Positions 50,849-60,120 of a stretch of 64,000 bases of DNA are shown here, piece after piece. The notes beneath the pieces were generated by a model. It did no database searches. It was given only the letters and a program-made list of their open reading frames with translations, and was not told where the DNA came from. Made by a program: the position numbers and the translations under genes. This DNA is from AP-15 sp963733945 (GTDB taxonomy: Bacteria; Pseudomonadota; Alphaproteobacteria; ATCC43930; CGMCC-115725): contig CAVTFD010000014.1 of the NCBI GenBank assembly GCA_963733945.1, positions 124,001 through 188,000 of the forward strand, written 5' to 3'. Position 1 is the stretch's first letter. The number at the start of each line of letters is the position of its first letter.

Positions 50849-51964
50849 TTAGGCGGCGGGCAGCGCCATGCGCTCGCTGCGGCGGAGCCTGACGCTCGCC
50901 GATTTGAGCTGGCCGCAGGCGGCGAGAATGTCGCGGCCGCGCGGGGTGCGCACAGGGGCGGAGTAGCCGGCGGCGAAGACAATCTCGGAAAACGCCGCGA
51001 TCGCCGCGTCGGTCGAGCACTCGTAAGGAGCGCCGGGCCAGGGATTGAACGGGATCAGATTGACCTTGGCGGGGATGCCGGCCAACAGCCGCACCAACTC
51101 GCGCGCCTCGGCCGGGCTGTCGTTGACTCCGTTCAGCATCACGTACTCAAAGGTGATCCGCCGCGCGTTGCTGCTGCCCGGGTAGATGCGGCAGGCTTCG
51201 AGCAATTCGGCTATCGGATATTTGCGGTTGAGCGGCACGAGTTGGTCACGAATGTCGTCGCGCACCGCGTGCAGCGAAATGGCGAGGTTGACCGCTAGTT
51301 CGGCGCCACAGCTTCGGATCATCGGCACCACCCCAGCGGTCGACAGGGTGATCTTGCGGCGCGAGATCGATAGGCCCTCGGCATCCATGACGATCTTCAT
51401 CGCCGCTGCGACAGCATCGTAATTGTAGAGCGGCTCGCCCATGCCCATCAGGACGATGTTGGTGACTTGCCGATCGTCCCGCGGCGACGGCCATTCGCCC
51501 AGCGCATCGCGCGCGACCATGACCTGCCCAACGATCTCCGCCGCCCCGAGATTACGCACCAGCAGCTGGGTCCCGGTATGGCAGAAGGTGCAGTTCAAGG
51601 TGCAGCCGACCTGCGAGGAAACGCACAACGTGCCGCGATCCTCCTCAGGAATATGGACAGTCTCGACCTCCTGCCCGTCGGCAAAGCGCAGCAGCCATTT
51701 GCGCGTGCCATCGACTGAGGTGAGAGCGTGCGACACCGCCGGCCGGCGCAGTTCGTAACGCTCGGCGAGACGATCGCGAAACACCTTCGACAGCGAGGTC
51801 ATCTGCGCAAAATCGGTGGCGCCGCGATGATAGATCCAGTGCCACAGCTGATGCGCCCGAAACGGTTCAGCGCCGAACCGGGCCATCTCGGCCGCCAAGC
51901 CCTCGCGCCCGACCCCGACGAGGTTGCGGCGCTGCTTGGTAATCGGGATCTCGCTCGACATCAT
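50849..51964 (-). CDS. rlmN: Dual-specificity 23S rRNA/tRNA adenine C2-methyltransferase
   Basis: Radical SAM enzyme methylating A2503 of 23S rRNA and A37 of tRNAs. The radical SAM cluster is CTLNCTFC (CX3CX2C) near residue 117-124, preceded by SSQVGC; MGMGEPLYNYD binds SAM; NLAISLHAV and YVMLNGVNDSP follow; the second catalytic cysteine is in LAACGQL near the end. Three adjacent start options exist: TTG 51970, ATG 51964, ATG 51961; ATG 51964 is given. 371 residues. Confidence 0.96.
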   Translation of the reverse strand: MMSSEIPITKQRRNLVGVGREGLAAEMARFGAEPFRAHQLWHWIYHRGATDFAQMTSLSKVFRDRLAERYELRRPAVSHALTSVDGTRKWLLRFADGQEVETVHIPEEDRGTLCVSSQVGCTLNCTFCHTGTQLLVRNLGAAEIVGQVMVARDALGEWPSPRDDRQVTNIVLMGMGEPLYNYDAVAAAMKIVMDAEGLSISRRKITLSTAGVVPMIRSCGAELAVNLAISLHAVRDDIRDQLVPLNRKYPIAELLEACRIYPGSSNARRITFEYVMLNGVNDSPAEARELVRLLAGIPAKVNLIPFNPWPGAPYECSTDAAIAAFSEIVFAAGYSAPVRTPRGRDILAACGQLKSASVRLRRSERMALPAA

Positions 51965-51998
51965 CCGCAAATGTGGGATTCTCTGGGACGCCAGATCA

Positions 51999-52586
51999 CT
52001 AGCGCTTGACGTCGCAGGCCTTGTCGATCAAGGCCAGAGTTTGAGCAAAGCCGGCGAGAAAATAGGTCTGAGTTGTCGGCGGTCCCTTTTGCGAGATGCT
52101 CTTGACGATCGCCTGCTTGCCCTTCGCCATTGCTTCGACAATCGCCTTATCGAGATCGGAGGTGCGCGACCAGGCGCCATCGCCCTTGGTGAACAGCTCG
52201 AAAGTCGTGCCGTCGACATCGACCGACGCGGCGCTACCTTCCTTCAGCAGATAGCCCTCGTCAAAGTTCACGACATTGAAGACGTTCTCTTCCGGACGAT
52301 GGGTAACCGTCGCCGCCGGCGGATTATGCTTAATCTTTGCCGGTTCGATTTTTTGCGGCGCACCGGCGAGATAGCAAACCCGCCCGGATTTCCCCTTGTA
52401 GAAATAGGCATTCCACGCTCCGACGCCGCCGATCCGATGCGCCGGAGTTGTGGCAGGCGGATGCTTCGTCACCGGGTGCTTTTTCTCGGTTTGCGCACGT
52501 CCCGGCGGCGCGAGCGAAAGCATCACTATAATCAGCAGGCTGACCCGGGCTCGCCAATATCTCATCATAACTCGTATCATAAACAT
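51999..52586 (-). CDS. Invasion-associated locus B (IalB)-family protein
   Basis: 195 residues with a signal peptide (VSLLIIVMLSLAPPGRAQ) and a mature domain with GAWNAYFYKGKSGRVCYLAGAP and RPEENVFNVVNFDEGYLLKEGS, matching the IalB family of exported proteins. In Bartonella the family is linked to erythrocyte invasion, but most members are environmental and of unknown function. KHP-type basic residues follow the signal. Stands between rlmN and a DinB remnant. Confidence 0.82.
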   Translation of the reverse strand: MFMIRVMMRYWRARVSLLIIVMLSLAPPGRAQTEKKHPVTKHPPATTPAHRIGGVGAWNAYFYKGKSGRVCYLAGAPQKIEPAKIKHNPPAATVTHRPEENVFNVVNFDEGYLLKEGSAASVDVDGTTFELFTKGDGAWSRTSDLDKAIVEAMAKGKQAIVKSISQKGPPTTQTYFLAGFAQTLALIDKACDVKR

Positions 52587-52609
52587 CCCGTCAAACAGAC
52601 GCCAAAACG

Positions 52610-52920
52610 TTAGCAGGCGGCTGCGCTTTCTTCTTGCCGGACGAAGCGGATTAGGTCGAGTGGCGGCGGTACGTCGGTCTGTGCTAGCAACGCGCTTGCC
52701 TTTCCGCGATAATGCGCCTGATGGTTGAACATATGCTCGATCCGCGCGAGCCAGACCCGGTCAGCAACCAGGATGTGGTTCGACGTGGCATGAAGCGAGC
52801 CGAAGGCCGGGAGCTGGTTGCGCGGATATTCGCTCTCGCTCAACCGCCCACAGGCTCGATCGAGGCGCGGTTGGCCCACGCATTATAGCGAGCGAGGGTC
52901 ACGAAATAATCGCTGGGCAC
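52610..52920 (-). pseudogene. DinB-family remnant
   Basis: A putative GTG start at 52920 gives VPSDYFVTLARYNAWANR, then one missing base near 52866 shifts to RLDRACGRLSESEYPRNQL, GSLHATSNHILVADRVWLARIE, all characteristic of DinB/YfiT helical proteins. The frame stops at 52610 after about 100 residues where the family usually has 160-170, so the 3' part is also missing. Two independent lesions make this a true pseudogene. Confidence 0.72.
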
Positions 52921-52980
52921 TATGGCGTTCCCGACGCAAACGGCATCTTCCCAACTCTAGCAGATAGAGCGCCCACACAC

Positions 52981-53580
52981 ATGGCTCTCCCCTCGGCCCG
53001 CGAAACAAGGCAAAATGTGGGGGCGATGGACGAGATCACGATCCGCCCGGCGCGTCCGGGAGACGCACGCGGTATCGCCAGGCTCGATGTCGAGACCTGG
53101 CGCACGACATACGCCGGGGTGCTGTCGGCCTCGTACCTTGTCGGGCTATCCGAGCGCCGGCGCGAGATCGGCTGGCGCATGGCGATCCTGCGCGAGCCTC
53201 GCGACGTGCGTGTTGCGCTCGATGCCGCGGGCATGATCTTGGGCTTCGGCAGTTGTGGACCGAGCCGCAGCGAACGGCACTTTCCCGGCGAGGTATTCAC
53301 GCTCTACGTGGCGCCCGACCAGCAGAATCAAGGAATCGGCCGCCGACTGTTAATCGCACTGTTTCGACGTCTGGTTGGATCCGGCCTTGATGCCGCGATC
53401 GTCTGGGTGCTGCGCGACAATCCGAGCCGATTCTTTTACGAGCGCCTTGGTGGCCATCAAACGATCCGCAAGGCGATTCCCGTCGGCGGCAGCTTGGTCG
53501 AAGCGATCGCTTATGGCTGGCGCGACTTGCCAGGCTTTCTCGCCGCCGTCTCCAATGAGCGCCGAGAGCCCAAAACCTGA
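52981..53580 (+). CDS. GNAT-family N-acetyltransferase
   Basis: About 184-199 residues: start is ATG 52981 or ATG 53026 (before ITIRPARPGDA, the usual family opening). Acetyl-CoA binding motif A is TLYVAPDQQNQGIGRRLL near residue 112-129, with FYERLGGHQ near the end. Acceptor substrate cannot be predicted. Convergent with egtD, whose stop is 9 nt away. Confidence 0.88.
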   Translation: MALPSARETRQNVGAMDEITIRPARPGDARGIARLDVETWRTTYAGVLSASYLVGLSERRREIGWRMAILREPRDVRVALDAAGMILGFGSCGPSRSERHFPGEVFTLYVAPDQQNQGIGRRLLIALFRRLVGSGLDAAIVWVLRDNPSRFFYERLGGHQTIRKAIPVGGSLVEAIAYGWRDLPGFLAAVSNERREPKT

Positions 53581-53588
53581 CGAGCGGT

Positions 53589-54557
53589 TCAGCGGAGCCG
53601 GAAATAGTGCACGCTGAACAACTCGGCCGGATCTGTCCAGGTATCGACGGGGCGGAAACCCGCGCGCGCGGCCAAGGCGCGAAACTCCGGCACCGCGTAT
53701 TTGTACGAATATTCGGTATGGATCAATTCGTCCGCGGCAAAGGCGAAGCGCCGGCCGGCGATGGCCGCTTCCTGGTTTGCGAGGCTGCGGATATAGATTT
53801 CGACCCGCCCATCGGCTTCGTTATAAAAGGCGAAATGCTCGAAAAAATCGAGATCGAGATCGCCGTCCAGCTCACGGTTAATCCGACCGAGAAGATTGAG
53901 GTTAAAGGCGGCGGTCACCCCTGCCCGATCGTTATAGGCGGCGTCGAGGACCGAGACGTCCTTCTTCAGATCGACGCCGATCAGCATCTCGCCGCCCGAG
54001 CCGAGAATGCCGGCGCAGTTGACAAGAAAATCCTCGGCGGCACCGGGCTCGAAATTGCCGATCGTCGAGCCTGGGAAAAACCCGACCCGCTTGCCGCTCG
54101 GCCCGGGCAAGGGCGGCAGCCGGAAAGGGCGGGTGTAGTCGGCGCAGACGGCAATCACCGGCAGTTCGGGAAAATCCTCGGCGAGCGAGGCGGCAGCGTC
54201 GCGCAGGTGATCGCGCGAAATGTCGACTGGGACATAGGCGGCTGGGCGGTCGAGCGCCTGGAGCAGGATGCGTGCTTTGTGGCTTGCCCCGCTGCCGAAC
54301 TCGATGATCCGAGCATGCGAGCCCATCTGCGCCGCAATCTCACCCGCATTCTCATCGAGGATCGCAATCTCGGTGCGGGTTGGGTAATATTCAGGCAGGC
54401 GGCAGATCTCTTCGAACAATGCCGAGCCGCGCGCATCATAGAAAAACTTGCAGGGAATCGCCTTGCGGGGTCGGCTGAGTCCCTTCAGCACGGCGTCGCG
54501 AAAGCTCTCCTCGCCGGGGGCCAGGTCGTGAAAGGCGAAATGCGAGCCGTCCATCAT
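53589..54557 (-). CDS. egtD: L-histidine N(alpha)-methyltransferase
   Basis: First enzyme of ergothioneine synthesis: three SAM-dependent methylations of histidine to hercynine. 322 residues; KAIPCKFFYDARGSALFEEI near the start, the SAM loop IIEFGSGASHKARILL, YVPVDISRDHL, GFFPGSTIGNFEP, IGVDLKKDVSVLDAAYND and the C-terminal EYSYKY. ATG at 54557 shares a base with the egtB stop (TGATG). EgtB and EgtD together are enough for ergothioneine in many bacteria if gamma-glutamylcysteine or cysteine is available; a C-S lyase EgtE is not seen here. Confidence 0.95.
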   Translation of the reverse strand: MMDGSHFAFHDLAPGEESFRDAVLKGLSRPRKAIPCKFFYDARGSALFEEICRLPEYYPTRTEIAILDENAGEIAAQMGSHARIIEFGSGASHKARILLQALDRPAAYVPVDISRDHLRDAAASLAEDFPELPVIAVCADYTRPFRLPPLPGPSGKRVGFFPGSTIGNFEPGAAEDFLVNCAGILGSGGEMLIGVDLKKDVSVLDAAYNDRAGVTAAFNLNLLGRINRELDGDLDLDFFEHFAFYNEADGRVEIYIRSLANQEAAIAGRRFAFAADELIHTEYSYKYAVPEFRALAARAGFRPVDTWTDPAELFSVHYFRLR

Positions 54558-55858
54558 CAACAGTCCTCCGCGAGCCGCAACCCGGCGAAGGCCCATCGCG
54601 CCGAGGGCGGAAAAAAGTTGCGATAACTCGCCCGCACGTGTCCGGCCGAGGTGACTGCGGCGCCGCCCCGCAGCACCATCTGATTGCACATGAACTTACC
54701 GTTGTACTCGCCGACGGCGCCCGCTGCCGCGCGAAAACGCGGGTAAGGAATATAGGGGCTCGCAGTCCATTCCCAAACGTCGCCAAACATCTGGCGCGGG
54801 ATCGGTCGGTCGTTCGCCGCCGCCACAGCGCCCTCGGCGGCGGGGTGAAATAGCCTGCGGTCGGAAAAATTGCCCGACACCGGCACGTCCTCGGCGGCAG
54901 TCTCCCACTCCGCCTCGGTCGGCAGCCGCTTTCCGGCCCATTTGGCGAAGGCGTCGGCCTCAAAAAAACTGACGTGGCATACAGGTTCGGCCGGGTTCAG
55001 GCGGCGCAGGCCGCTGAGCGTGAATAGCGACCAAGCGCTGCCTTCGCGCAGCCAATAGAAAGGCGCCTCCCAGCCCTGCTCGCGCACCGTCGCCCACCCA
55101 TCGGATAGCCAGAATTCCGGGCTCCGATAGCCGCCGGCCTCGATGAATTCGAGGAACTCGCCGCAAGTCACCGGTCGCGTGGCGAGGCGGAAGGGGTCTA
55201 GCCAGACCTTGTGCCGGGGCGTTTCGTTGTCGAAGGCGAAGCCGGAGCCGCGGTGTCCGATCTCGACCAGGCCGCCGGTAACCTCGATCCAATCGAGCGG
55301 TGCTACAGGGGCCGCGATCTGCGGCTGTGGCGCGTGATAGGCGGGCAGCAGCGGATTGATCGAGAAGACATGCTTGATGTCCATCAGGATCAGTTCCTGA
55401 TGCTGCTGCTCGTGGTGCAGACCGAGTTCAAGCAGCAGTGCGGCCTGATGCCACACCGGCTCGCGCGCCCGTTCGATGAAGCGGGCGATTGCAGCGCCGA
55501 CATGGTCGCGATAAGCGCCGATGATGTCGACGGTCGGGCGCGACAACAGACCGCGCTCGGGCCGCGGGTGACGCGGACCAACCGCCTCGTAATAGGAGTT
55601 GAAGAGGTAAGCAAAGGCCGGGTCGAAAACCCGATAGTCGGGGTCGAGCCGGTTCAGGATGAAAGTCTCAAAGAACCAAGTCGTATGCGCCAGATGCCAT
55701 TTTGTCGGACTTGCATCCGGCATCGATTGAATCGCCTGGTCTTCGGGCGTCAGGTTAACCGCTAGCGCTTCGCTGTCGCTCCGCACGGTTGTGAACCGAT
55801 CGAGCATGACCTGGCGATCCGCGCTGCAGGTTTGTGGTTGCGCGGCACTTTCCGACAC
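54557..55858 (-). CDS. egtB: Ergothioneine sulfoxide synthase
   Basis: Non-heme iron enzyme joining hercynine to a cysteine-containing thiol with oxygen. 433 residues: an N-terminal DinB-like domain with HLAHTTWFFE and the iron triad in HHEQQHQEL near residue 147, and a C-terminal formylglycine-generating-enzyme-like domain (GHRGSGFAFDNETPRH, PTEAEWETAA, FGDVWEWTAS, GGAAVTS). GTG start at 55858; ATG 17 codons in is the alternative. No methyltransferase fusion, so not the OvoA type. Confidence 0.95.
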   Translation of the reverse strand: MSESAAQPQTCSADRQVMLDRFTTVRSDSEALAVNLTPEDQAIQSMPDASPTKWHLAHTTWFFETFILNRLDPDYRVFDPAFAYLFNSYYEAVGPRHPRPERGLLSRPTVDIIGAYRDHVGAAIARFIERAREPVWHQAALLLELGLHHEQQHQELILMDIKHVFSINPLLPAYHAPQPQIAAPVAPLDWIEVTGGLVEIGHRGSGFAFDNETPRHKVWLDPFRLATRPVTCGEFLEFIEAGGYRSPEFWLSDGWATVREQGWEAPFYWLREGSAWSLFTLSGLRRLNPAEPVCHVSFFEADAFAKWAGKRLPTEAEWETAAEDVPVSGNFSDRRLFHPAAEGAVAAANDRPIPRQMFGDVWEWTASPYIPYPRFRAAAGAVGEYNGKFMCNQMVLRGGAAVTSAGHVRASYRNFFPPSARWAFAGLRLAEDC

Positions 55859-55871
55859 GGGGCCCCCCAGT

Positions 55872-57407
55872 CTATTTCGTTGTCTCGGTTAACACTCCGA
55901 CAGCGGGTTCGTTGCGCCCGCCGAGGTAGCGGTCGCGCAAATGGCGCTCGAAGCTTGCCGTACCGAGCGGGCGCCCAGTAGCACGCTCAACTAGCTCCGC
56001 CGTCGACAACAGCGATGCCTGGCTATGCACCCTCTCGCCTAGCCAAGCAAAAAGTGGAGCGAAATTACCCCCGGCGATTGCCGACATCAGGTCCGGGATT
56101 GTGCAGCGCGCCGTGTCAAACAGCTGCGCTGCGATCAGCGCACCGAGCGTGTAAGTCGGGAAATAACCCCACGAACCATCATACCAATGGATGTCCTGCA
56201 GACAGCCGTCGCGATCGTTGTCGGGCGCGACGCCGAGCAGTGCGCGCATTCCTTCGGCCCAGGCGCCGGGCAAATCCCTTGGTATCAAATCGCCTACGAT
56301 CATCGCCTGTTCGAGACGGTGGCGCAGGATCACATGGGCCGGATAGGTAACCTCGTCGGCCTCGACCCGGATCAGGCCTCGACTGACCCGGATTTGCCGG
56401 CGGTGGAGCGCCGCGGGCTCCCACCCTGGTCCATCGCCGGCGAAGACCTCGCGTAGGATCGGTGCGGCGAAATGGGTGAAGGCCGGGCTGCGGCAGGCCT
56501 GCATTTCGAGTAGCAGGGATTGGCTCTCGTGGATCGCCATGCCGCGCGCCGCGCCGACGGGCTGCAAGCGCCATTGCGCGGGCAGGTTACGCTTGTAGAG
56601 CGCGTGCCCGGTCTCGTGCAGGACCCCCATCAGCGCCTTGGTAAAGTCGCTCTCGTCGTAACGCGTCGTGATCCGCACGTCATCGGGAGCGCCGCTACAA
56701 AACGGGTGGGCGCTGACATCGAGCCGTCCGTGCGCGAAGTCAAAGCCGACCGCCTCCATGAGTCGTACCGCCGCGCGGCGCTGCGCCGCCATCGGGAACG
56801 GTCCGGGCGGCTCCGCGAGCGACGGTTGCGCCGCCTGCCGGGTCAGCACCGTTTCGATCAGATCCGGTAGAAAATCGCTAATCTCGCCGAACAGGCGATC
56901 GATCGTGGCAACCGAAGCCCCGGGCTCATAGCGGTCAAGCAAGGCTTCATACGGGCTTACCCCTAGCCCCTCGGCCTTGGCTGCCGCAACCTCGCGCTGG
57001 ATCCGCAGCATCTCGTCGAGCAACGGCAGAACGGCGGTAAAATCGTTCGCAGGGCGAGCTTTGCGCCACGCAGTCTCGCATTCGGACGACACGCGGGAAA
57101 GCGCCTCGACGAGTGCGGCGGGCATCGCCGTCGCATGGCTCCGCCGGCGCCGCATCTCGCGCAGATTGCCGCGTTGCCATGGATCGAGTGCGTCGCTCAC
57201 ACTCTCGGCCTCGGCCAGAAGGTCGCCGATCTCGGCGGCGGTCAGCTGCTGGTGGGCGAGGAGGCTCAATGTCGCCAGCTGCTCAGCCCGGGTTGCTGCA
57301 CCCCCTGCCGGCATCATCGTCGCGCTGTCCCAATTGAGCACGCCGATCGCTTCCTCGATCGCGCCCAGGCAACGAAATCGCGCTTCCAACTGCTGATAAG
57401 CGGTCAT
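55872..57407 (-). CDS. Carboxypeptidase Taq (M32)
   Basis: Zinc metallocarboxypeptidase. 511 residues, all-helical M32 fold. Active site HETGHALY with the third ligand Glu in IHESQSLLLE; DVRITTRYDESDF, HWYDGSWGYFPTYTLGALIAAQLF, typical of the family. ATG 57407 overlaps surf1 by 4 nt. Cleaves C-terminal residues with broad specificity; physiological role unknown. The overlap with surf1 suggests cotranscription with the oxidase operon. Confidence 0.94.
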   Translation of the reverse strand: MTAYQQLEARFRCLGAIEEAIGVLNWDSATMMPAGGAATRAEQLATLSLLAHQQLTAAEIGDLLAEAESVSDALDPWQRGNLREMRRRRSHATAMPAALVEALSRVSSECETAWRKARPANDFTAVLPLLDEMLRIQREVAAAKAEGLGVSPYEALLDRYEPGASVATIDRLFGEISDFLPDLIETVLTRQAAQPSLAEPPGPFPMAAQRRAAVRLMEAVGFDFAHGRLDVSAHPFCSGAPDDVRITTRYDESDFTKALMGVLHETGHALYKRNLPAQWRLQPVGAARGMAIHESQSLLLEMQACRSPAFTHFAAPILREVFAGDGPGWEPAALHRRQIRVSRGLIRVEADEVTYPAHVILRHRLEQAMIVGDLIPRDLPGAWAEGMRALLGVAPDNDRDGCLQDIHWYDGSWGYFPTYTLGALIAAQLFDTARCTIPDLMSAIAGGNFAPLFAWLGERVHSQASLLSTAELVERATGRPLGTASFERHLRDRYLGGRNEPAVGVLTETTK

Positions 57408-58117
57408 CGGGGCTCCGCATTGCGGCGATGAAACAGGACATAGATGACGATCATCGCAACCGCCAGGGAAAACCACGTGATCGCGTATTGCAGGTGATCG
57501 TTCGGCAGGACCAATCGGGTCACTCCGCCTTTGGGCCAGCCGCCGGGGTTGGGAGTCGCGTCGGCATCGATGTAAAACGGCGCCACATCGTCGAGCTTAT
57601 CAGCCGCCGCCATCGCCGGCAGATCGACCCAGAACCAATAATTCAGGTCGGGGCGGTTGTCCGGGAGAAACCAGTTCGGCCGGCCGTCCGGCGGCAGGCG
57701 CAGCAATCCCTCGATCCTAACGGTGCCGGTCGGCTCGCCCGCCATCCGCTTCGCTCGGTCCTTGAGCTCGGAGGGGATAAACCCGCGATTGACAAAAACG
57801 ATGCGGCCATCGGGCTCCTTGAGGGGGGTCAACACTTGATAGCCGTTCCGTCCGCCCTCCGAGGTGGCGCCGAGAAAGATCTCCTTGTCGTTCAGCAAGT
57901 CGCCTTCCGCGGTGACGTGGTGGAACTCCATGTTCCGCGCCAGGGCGGCAATGCGGGATGCCGGAACCGGCGGTGCCGCCACCGCCGCGGCGCGCGCCGC
58001 GATCAGGCCCTCTTTCCAGCACAATCGCTGGATCTGCCAAGAGCCTAGCCCCAGACACAACAGGACTATCGGCACGGCGAATACGGTCGGCCAGAATTGC
58101 GGGCGAAACCCGGTCAT
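57404..58117 (-). CDS. SURF1 family protein (cytochrome oxidase assembly)
   Basis: 237 residues; assembly factor for the heme a3-CuB site of cytochrome oxidase. Two membrane helices at the ends (FAVPIVLLCLGLGSWQIQRL; LQYAITWFSLAVAMIVIYVL) enclose the Surf1 domain, with NRGFIPSELK, NWFLPDNRPDLNYWFWVDL and NDHLQYAITWF, characteristic motifs. ATG 58117 is preferred over longer frames. Overlaps the M32 gene by 4 nt and follows DUF983. Confidence 0.93.
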   Translation of the reverse strand: MTGFRPQFWPTVFAVPIVLLCLGLGSWQIQRLCWKEGLIAARAAAVAAPPVPASRIAALARNMEFHHVTAEGDLLNDKEIFLGATSEGGRNGYQVLTPLKEPDGRIVFVNRGFIPSELKDRAKRMAGEPTGTVRIEGLLRLPPDGRPNWFLPDNRPDLNYWFWVDLPAMAAADKLDDVAPFYIDADATPNPGGWPKGGVTRLVLPNDHLQYAITWFSLAVAMIVIYVLFHRRNAEPR

Positions 58118-58131
58118 CGCGGGCTCGCCGC

Positions 58132-58521
58132 TCAGCAGAGCGGCGGCACGCCGAGCAGATGATGGCGATACTGCAGCGCGATCAGACCGGCCTTGAACGG
58201 GCGCAGCATGCCCACCGCCCCACCGAAGATCAGCGGCGTCCACAGCAGCAGGTGTACCCAGATCGGGGGCGAAAACCGAATCTCAACGAACCCGGCCAGG
58301 CCGACGACGATCAGGCCGAGAAACAGGATCACGAACACCGCCGGCCCGTCGCCGGCATCCTGCGTCGACAAATCTAGGCCGCAGATTGCGCATTTGGGTC
58401 GCACGCGCAACAGACCGGTGAACAGCGAGCCCTTCCCGCAGCGCGGGCAGCGGCAGCCGAGTGCCACGCGCGTCACCGAGACCGCAGGAAACCGATCGGC
58501 GCCGATCTTGTCGGTTCCCAT
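58132..58521 (-). CDS. DUF983 zinc-ribbon membrane protein
   Basis: 129 residues. An N-terminal zinc-ribbon-like pair of CxxC (CRCPRCGKGSLF and KCAICGLDL) precedes two membrane helices (AVFVILFLGLIVVGLAGFV; VHLLLWTPLIFGGAVGML). Members of DUF983 usually sit in coxC-surf1 regions of alphaproteobacterial oxidase operons, as here, suggesting an assembly role, perhaps metal handling; no biochemical activity is established. Confidence 0.9.
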   Translation of the reverse strand: MGTDKIGADRFPAVSVTRVALGCRCPRCGKGSLFTGLLRVRPKCAICGLDLSTQDAGDGPAVFVILFLGLIVVGLAGFVEIRFSPPIWVHLLLWTPLIFGGAVGMLRPFKAGLIALQYRHHLLGVPPLC

Positions 58522-58541
58522 CGACCGCGCCGCCGCCGCGA

Positions 58542-59366
58542 TCAGCCGGCAGCCCCTTCGTAAGCGCCGCCGCCGCCCCACCAATAGATGCAGACGAACA
58601 GGAACAGCCAGACGACGTCGACGAAATGCCAATACCAGGCCGCCGCCTCGAAGCCGAAATGGTGATCCGGCTTGAAATGCCCGAGCCATGCCCGGGCCAG
58701 GCAGACGATCAGAAAGGTTGTGCCGACGATGACGTGAAAGCCGTGAAAGCCGGTCGCCATGAAGAAAGTGGACGGAAAGATACCGCCGGTAAAATGGAAG
58801 GCGGCGTGGCTGTACTCGTAGGCCTGGACCGCGGTGAAGCACAGGCCGAGCAAGATGGTGAGCGCCAGGCCGCGCAACATGCCGTTGCGGTCGCCGGCGA
58901 GCAGCGAATGATGCGCCCAGGTCACGGTCGTGCCCGACAACAGCAGGATTAGGGTGTTGAGAAACGGAAACTCGAACGGATCGAAGGGGTGGATGCCCTT
59001 GGGCGGCCACACCCCGCCGACCGGAAACAGGCTCGAGGCAAAAAACGCCCAGAAAAAGCCCACGAAGAACATCACCTCGGAGGCGATGAACAGCGCCATG
59101 CCATAGCGCATGCCGAGCTGTACGATCGGAGTATGGTAGCCCTGGAAAGTCGCCTCGCGGATCACGTCGCGCCACCACACCGCCATGATCCCCAATACGC
59201 ACAGAACACCGATAATCATCAGCGTCCAGCCATGGCCGTGCATGTAGAGAACGGCACCGCCGAAGAGCAGGCCCGCGGCGATCGCGCCGAGGATCGGCCA
59301 CGGGCTAGGATCGACCAGATGGTAGGGGTGCTTTGGTGCGGCGTGCGCCGCGTTCATCTCGCTCAT
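58542..59366 (-). CDS. coxC: Cytochrome c oxidase subunit III
   Basis: 274 residues and seven membrane helices. Subunit III signatures: GMRYGMALFIASEVMFFVGFFWAFF, WAHHSLL, TGFHGFHVIVGTTFLIV and AAAWYWHFVDVVWLFLF near the C-terminus. Supports the proton-pumping core of aa3-type oxidase. Upstream are ctaG and downstream DUF983, normal order. Confidence 0.97.
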   Translation of the reverse strand: MSEMNAAHAAPKHPYHLVDPSPWPILGAIAAGLLFGGAVLYMHGHGWTLMIIGVLCVLGIMAVWWRDVIREATFQGYHTPIVQLGMRYGMALFIASEVMFFVGFFWAFFASSLFPVGGVWPPKGIHPFDPFEFPFLNTLILLLSGTTVTWAHHSLLAGDRNGMLRGLALTILLGLCFTAVQAYEYSHAAFHFTGGIFPSTFFMATGFHGFHVIVGTTFLIVCLARAWLGHFKPDHHFGFEAAAWYWHFVDVVWLFLFVCIYWWGGGGAYEGAAG

Positions 59367-59385
59367 GGGTTCCGGCCTCGATGGA

Positions 59386-59991
59386 TCAGTTTACAGAACG
59401 CGCCGCTACTGGCGGGCCCGGTGCGGCCTGAGCGTTTGGACTTGCCACGTCCGCTGCCCGGAACATCGTGTAGGACAGAGTGATCGCCCGCACCTCGCGG
59501 GTATCCGGATCGGTCAACAGATCGGGATCGACAAAGAATACCACCCCCATATCGACGCTCTCGCCGGGCCGCAGGGTCTGATTGCTGAAGCAGAAGCATT
59601 GGAGCTTGTCAAAGTAGATCCCGACCTTGGCCGGGCTGACGTTATACACCGCACGGGCAGTAACCGAAGCGGAGCTGTGATTGACTGCGCGAAAAAACAC
59701 TTGAGTCTCCGCCCCCGGATGCACAGTCACCGCATGTGTCAATGGGCGGAACTCCCAAGCAAGGCCCGGCACCGTCTGCGCGTCGAAGCTGACGGTCACC
59801 AGCGCGGGGGAGATTTGATCTGGCGCCGCCTGGGCCCGCTGGGTTGTCCCTCCGAGGCCGGTCGCGCCGCAAAAAATACGGTAGAGCGGCACGGAAGCGA
59901 AGGACAATCCGACCATGCCGCCGACCACCGCCGCCAGGATCAGTGCGGTTGCGCCGTGGCGACGCCGGCCGAAAGCTCCGCCTCCTTTCAC
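59386..59991 (-). CDS. ctaG: Cytochrome c oxidase assembly protein (Cox11 family)
   Basis: 201-residue copper chaperone that builds the CuB site of subunit I. One N-terminal membrane helix (ALILAAVVGGMVGLSFASVPLY) and a periplasmic Cox11 domain with the essential CFCF motif in YFDKLQCFCFSNQTLRPGE near residue 131. GTG start at 59991, three bases after the coxF stop codon, with an AGGAGG lying just inside the frame. Confidence 0.94.
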   Translation of the reverse strand: MKGGGAFGRRRHGATALILAAVVGGMVGLSFASVPLYRIFCGATGLGGTTQRAQAAPDQISPALVTVSFDAQTVPGLAWEFRPLTHAVTVHPGAETQVFFRAVNHSSASVTARAVYNVSPAKVGIYFDKLQCFCFSNQTLRPGESVDMGVVFFVDPDLLTDPDTREVRAITLSYTMFRAADVASPNAQAAPGPPVAARSVN

Positions 59992-59994
59992 GCG

Positions 59995-60120
59995 CTAACC
60001 CCGGATCCGCACGAGCGTGATGACGTAGAATAAGGCTACCAGGGCCAGCAGCACGGCGACGAGAGCGCGATTGCGCGCGCGGATCGTTCGCTCGCGCTCC
60101 GCGTCGTCCGTCGCGGTCAC
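59995..60120 (-). CDS. CoxF-type small membrane protein
   Basis: A 41-residue protein: basic N-terminus (DDAERERTIRARNRA) and one membrane helix (LVAVLLALVALFYVITLV). GTG at 60120 overlaps the ctaB stop as GTGA. A short coding sequence in this position between ctaB and ctaG is typical of alphaproteobacterial oxidase operons and is usually named coxF; too short for most gene finders. Confidence 0.8.
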   Translation of the reverse strand: MTATDDAERERTIRARNRALVAVLLALVALFYVITLVRIRG

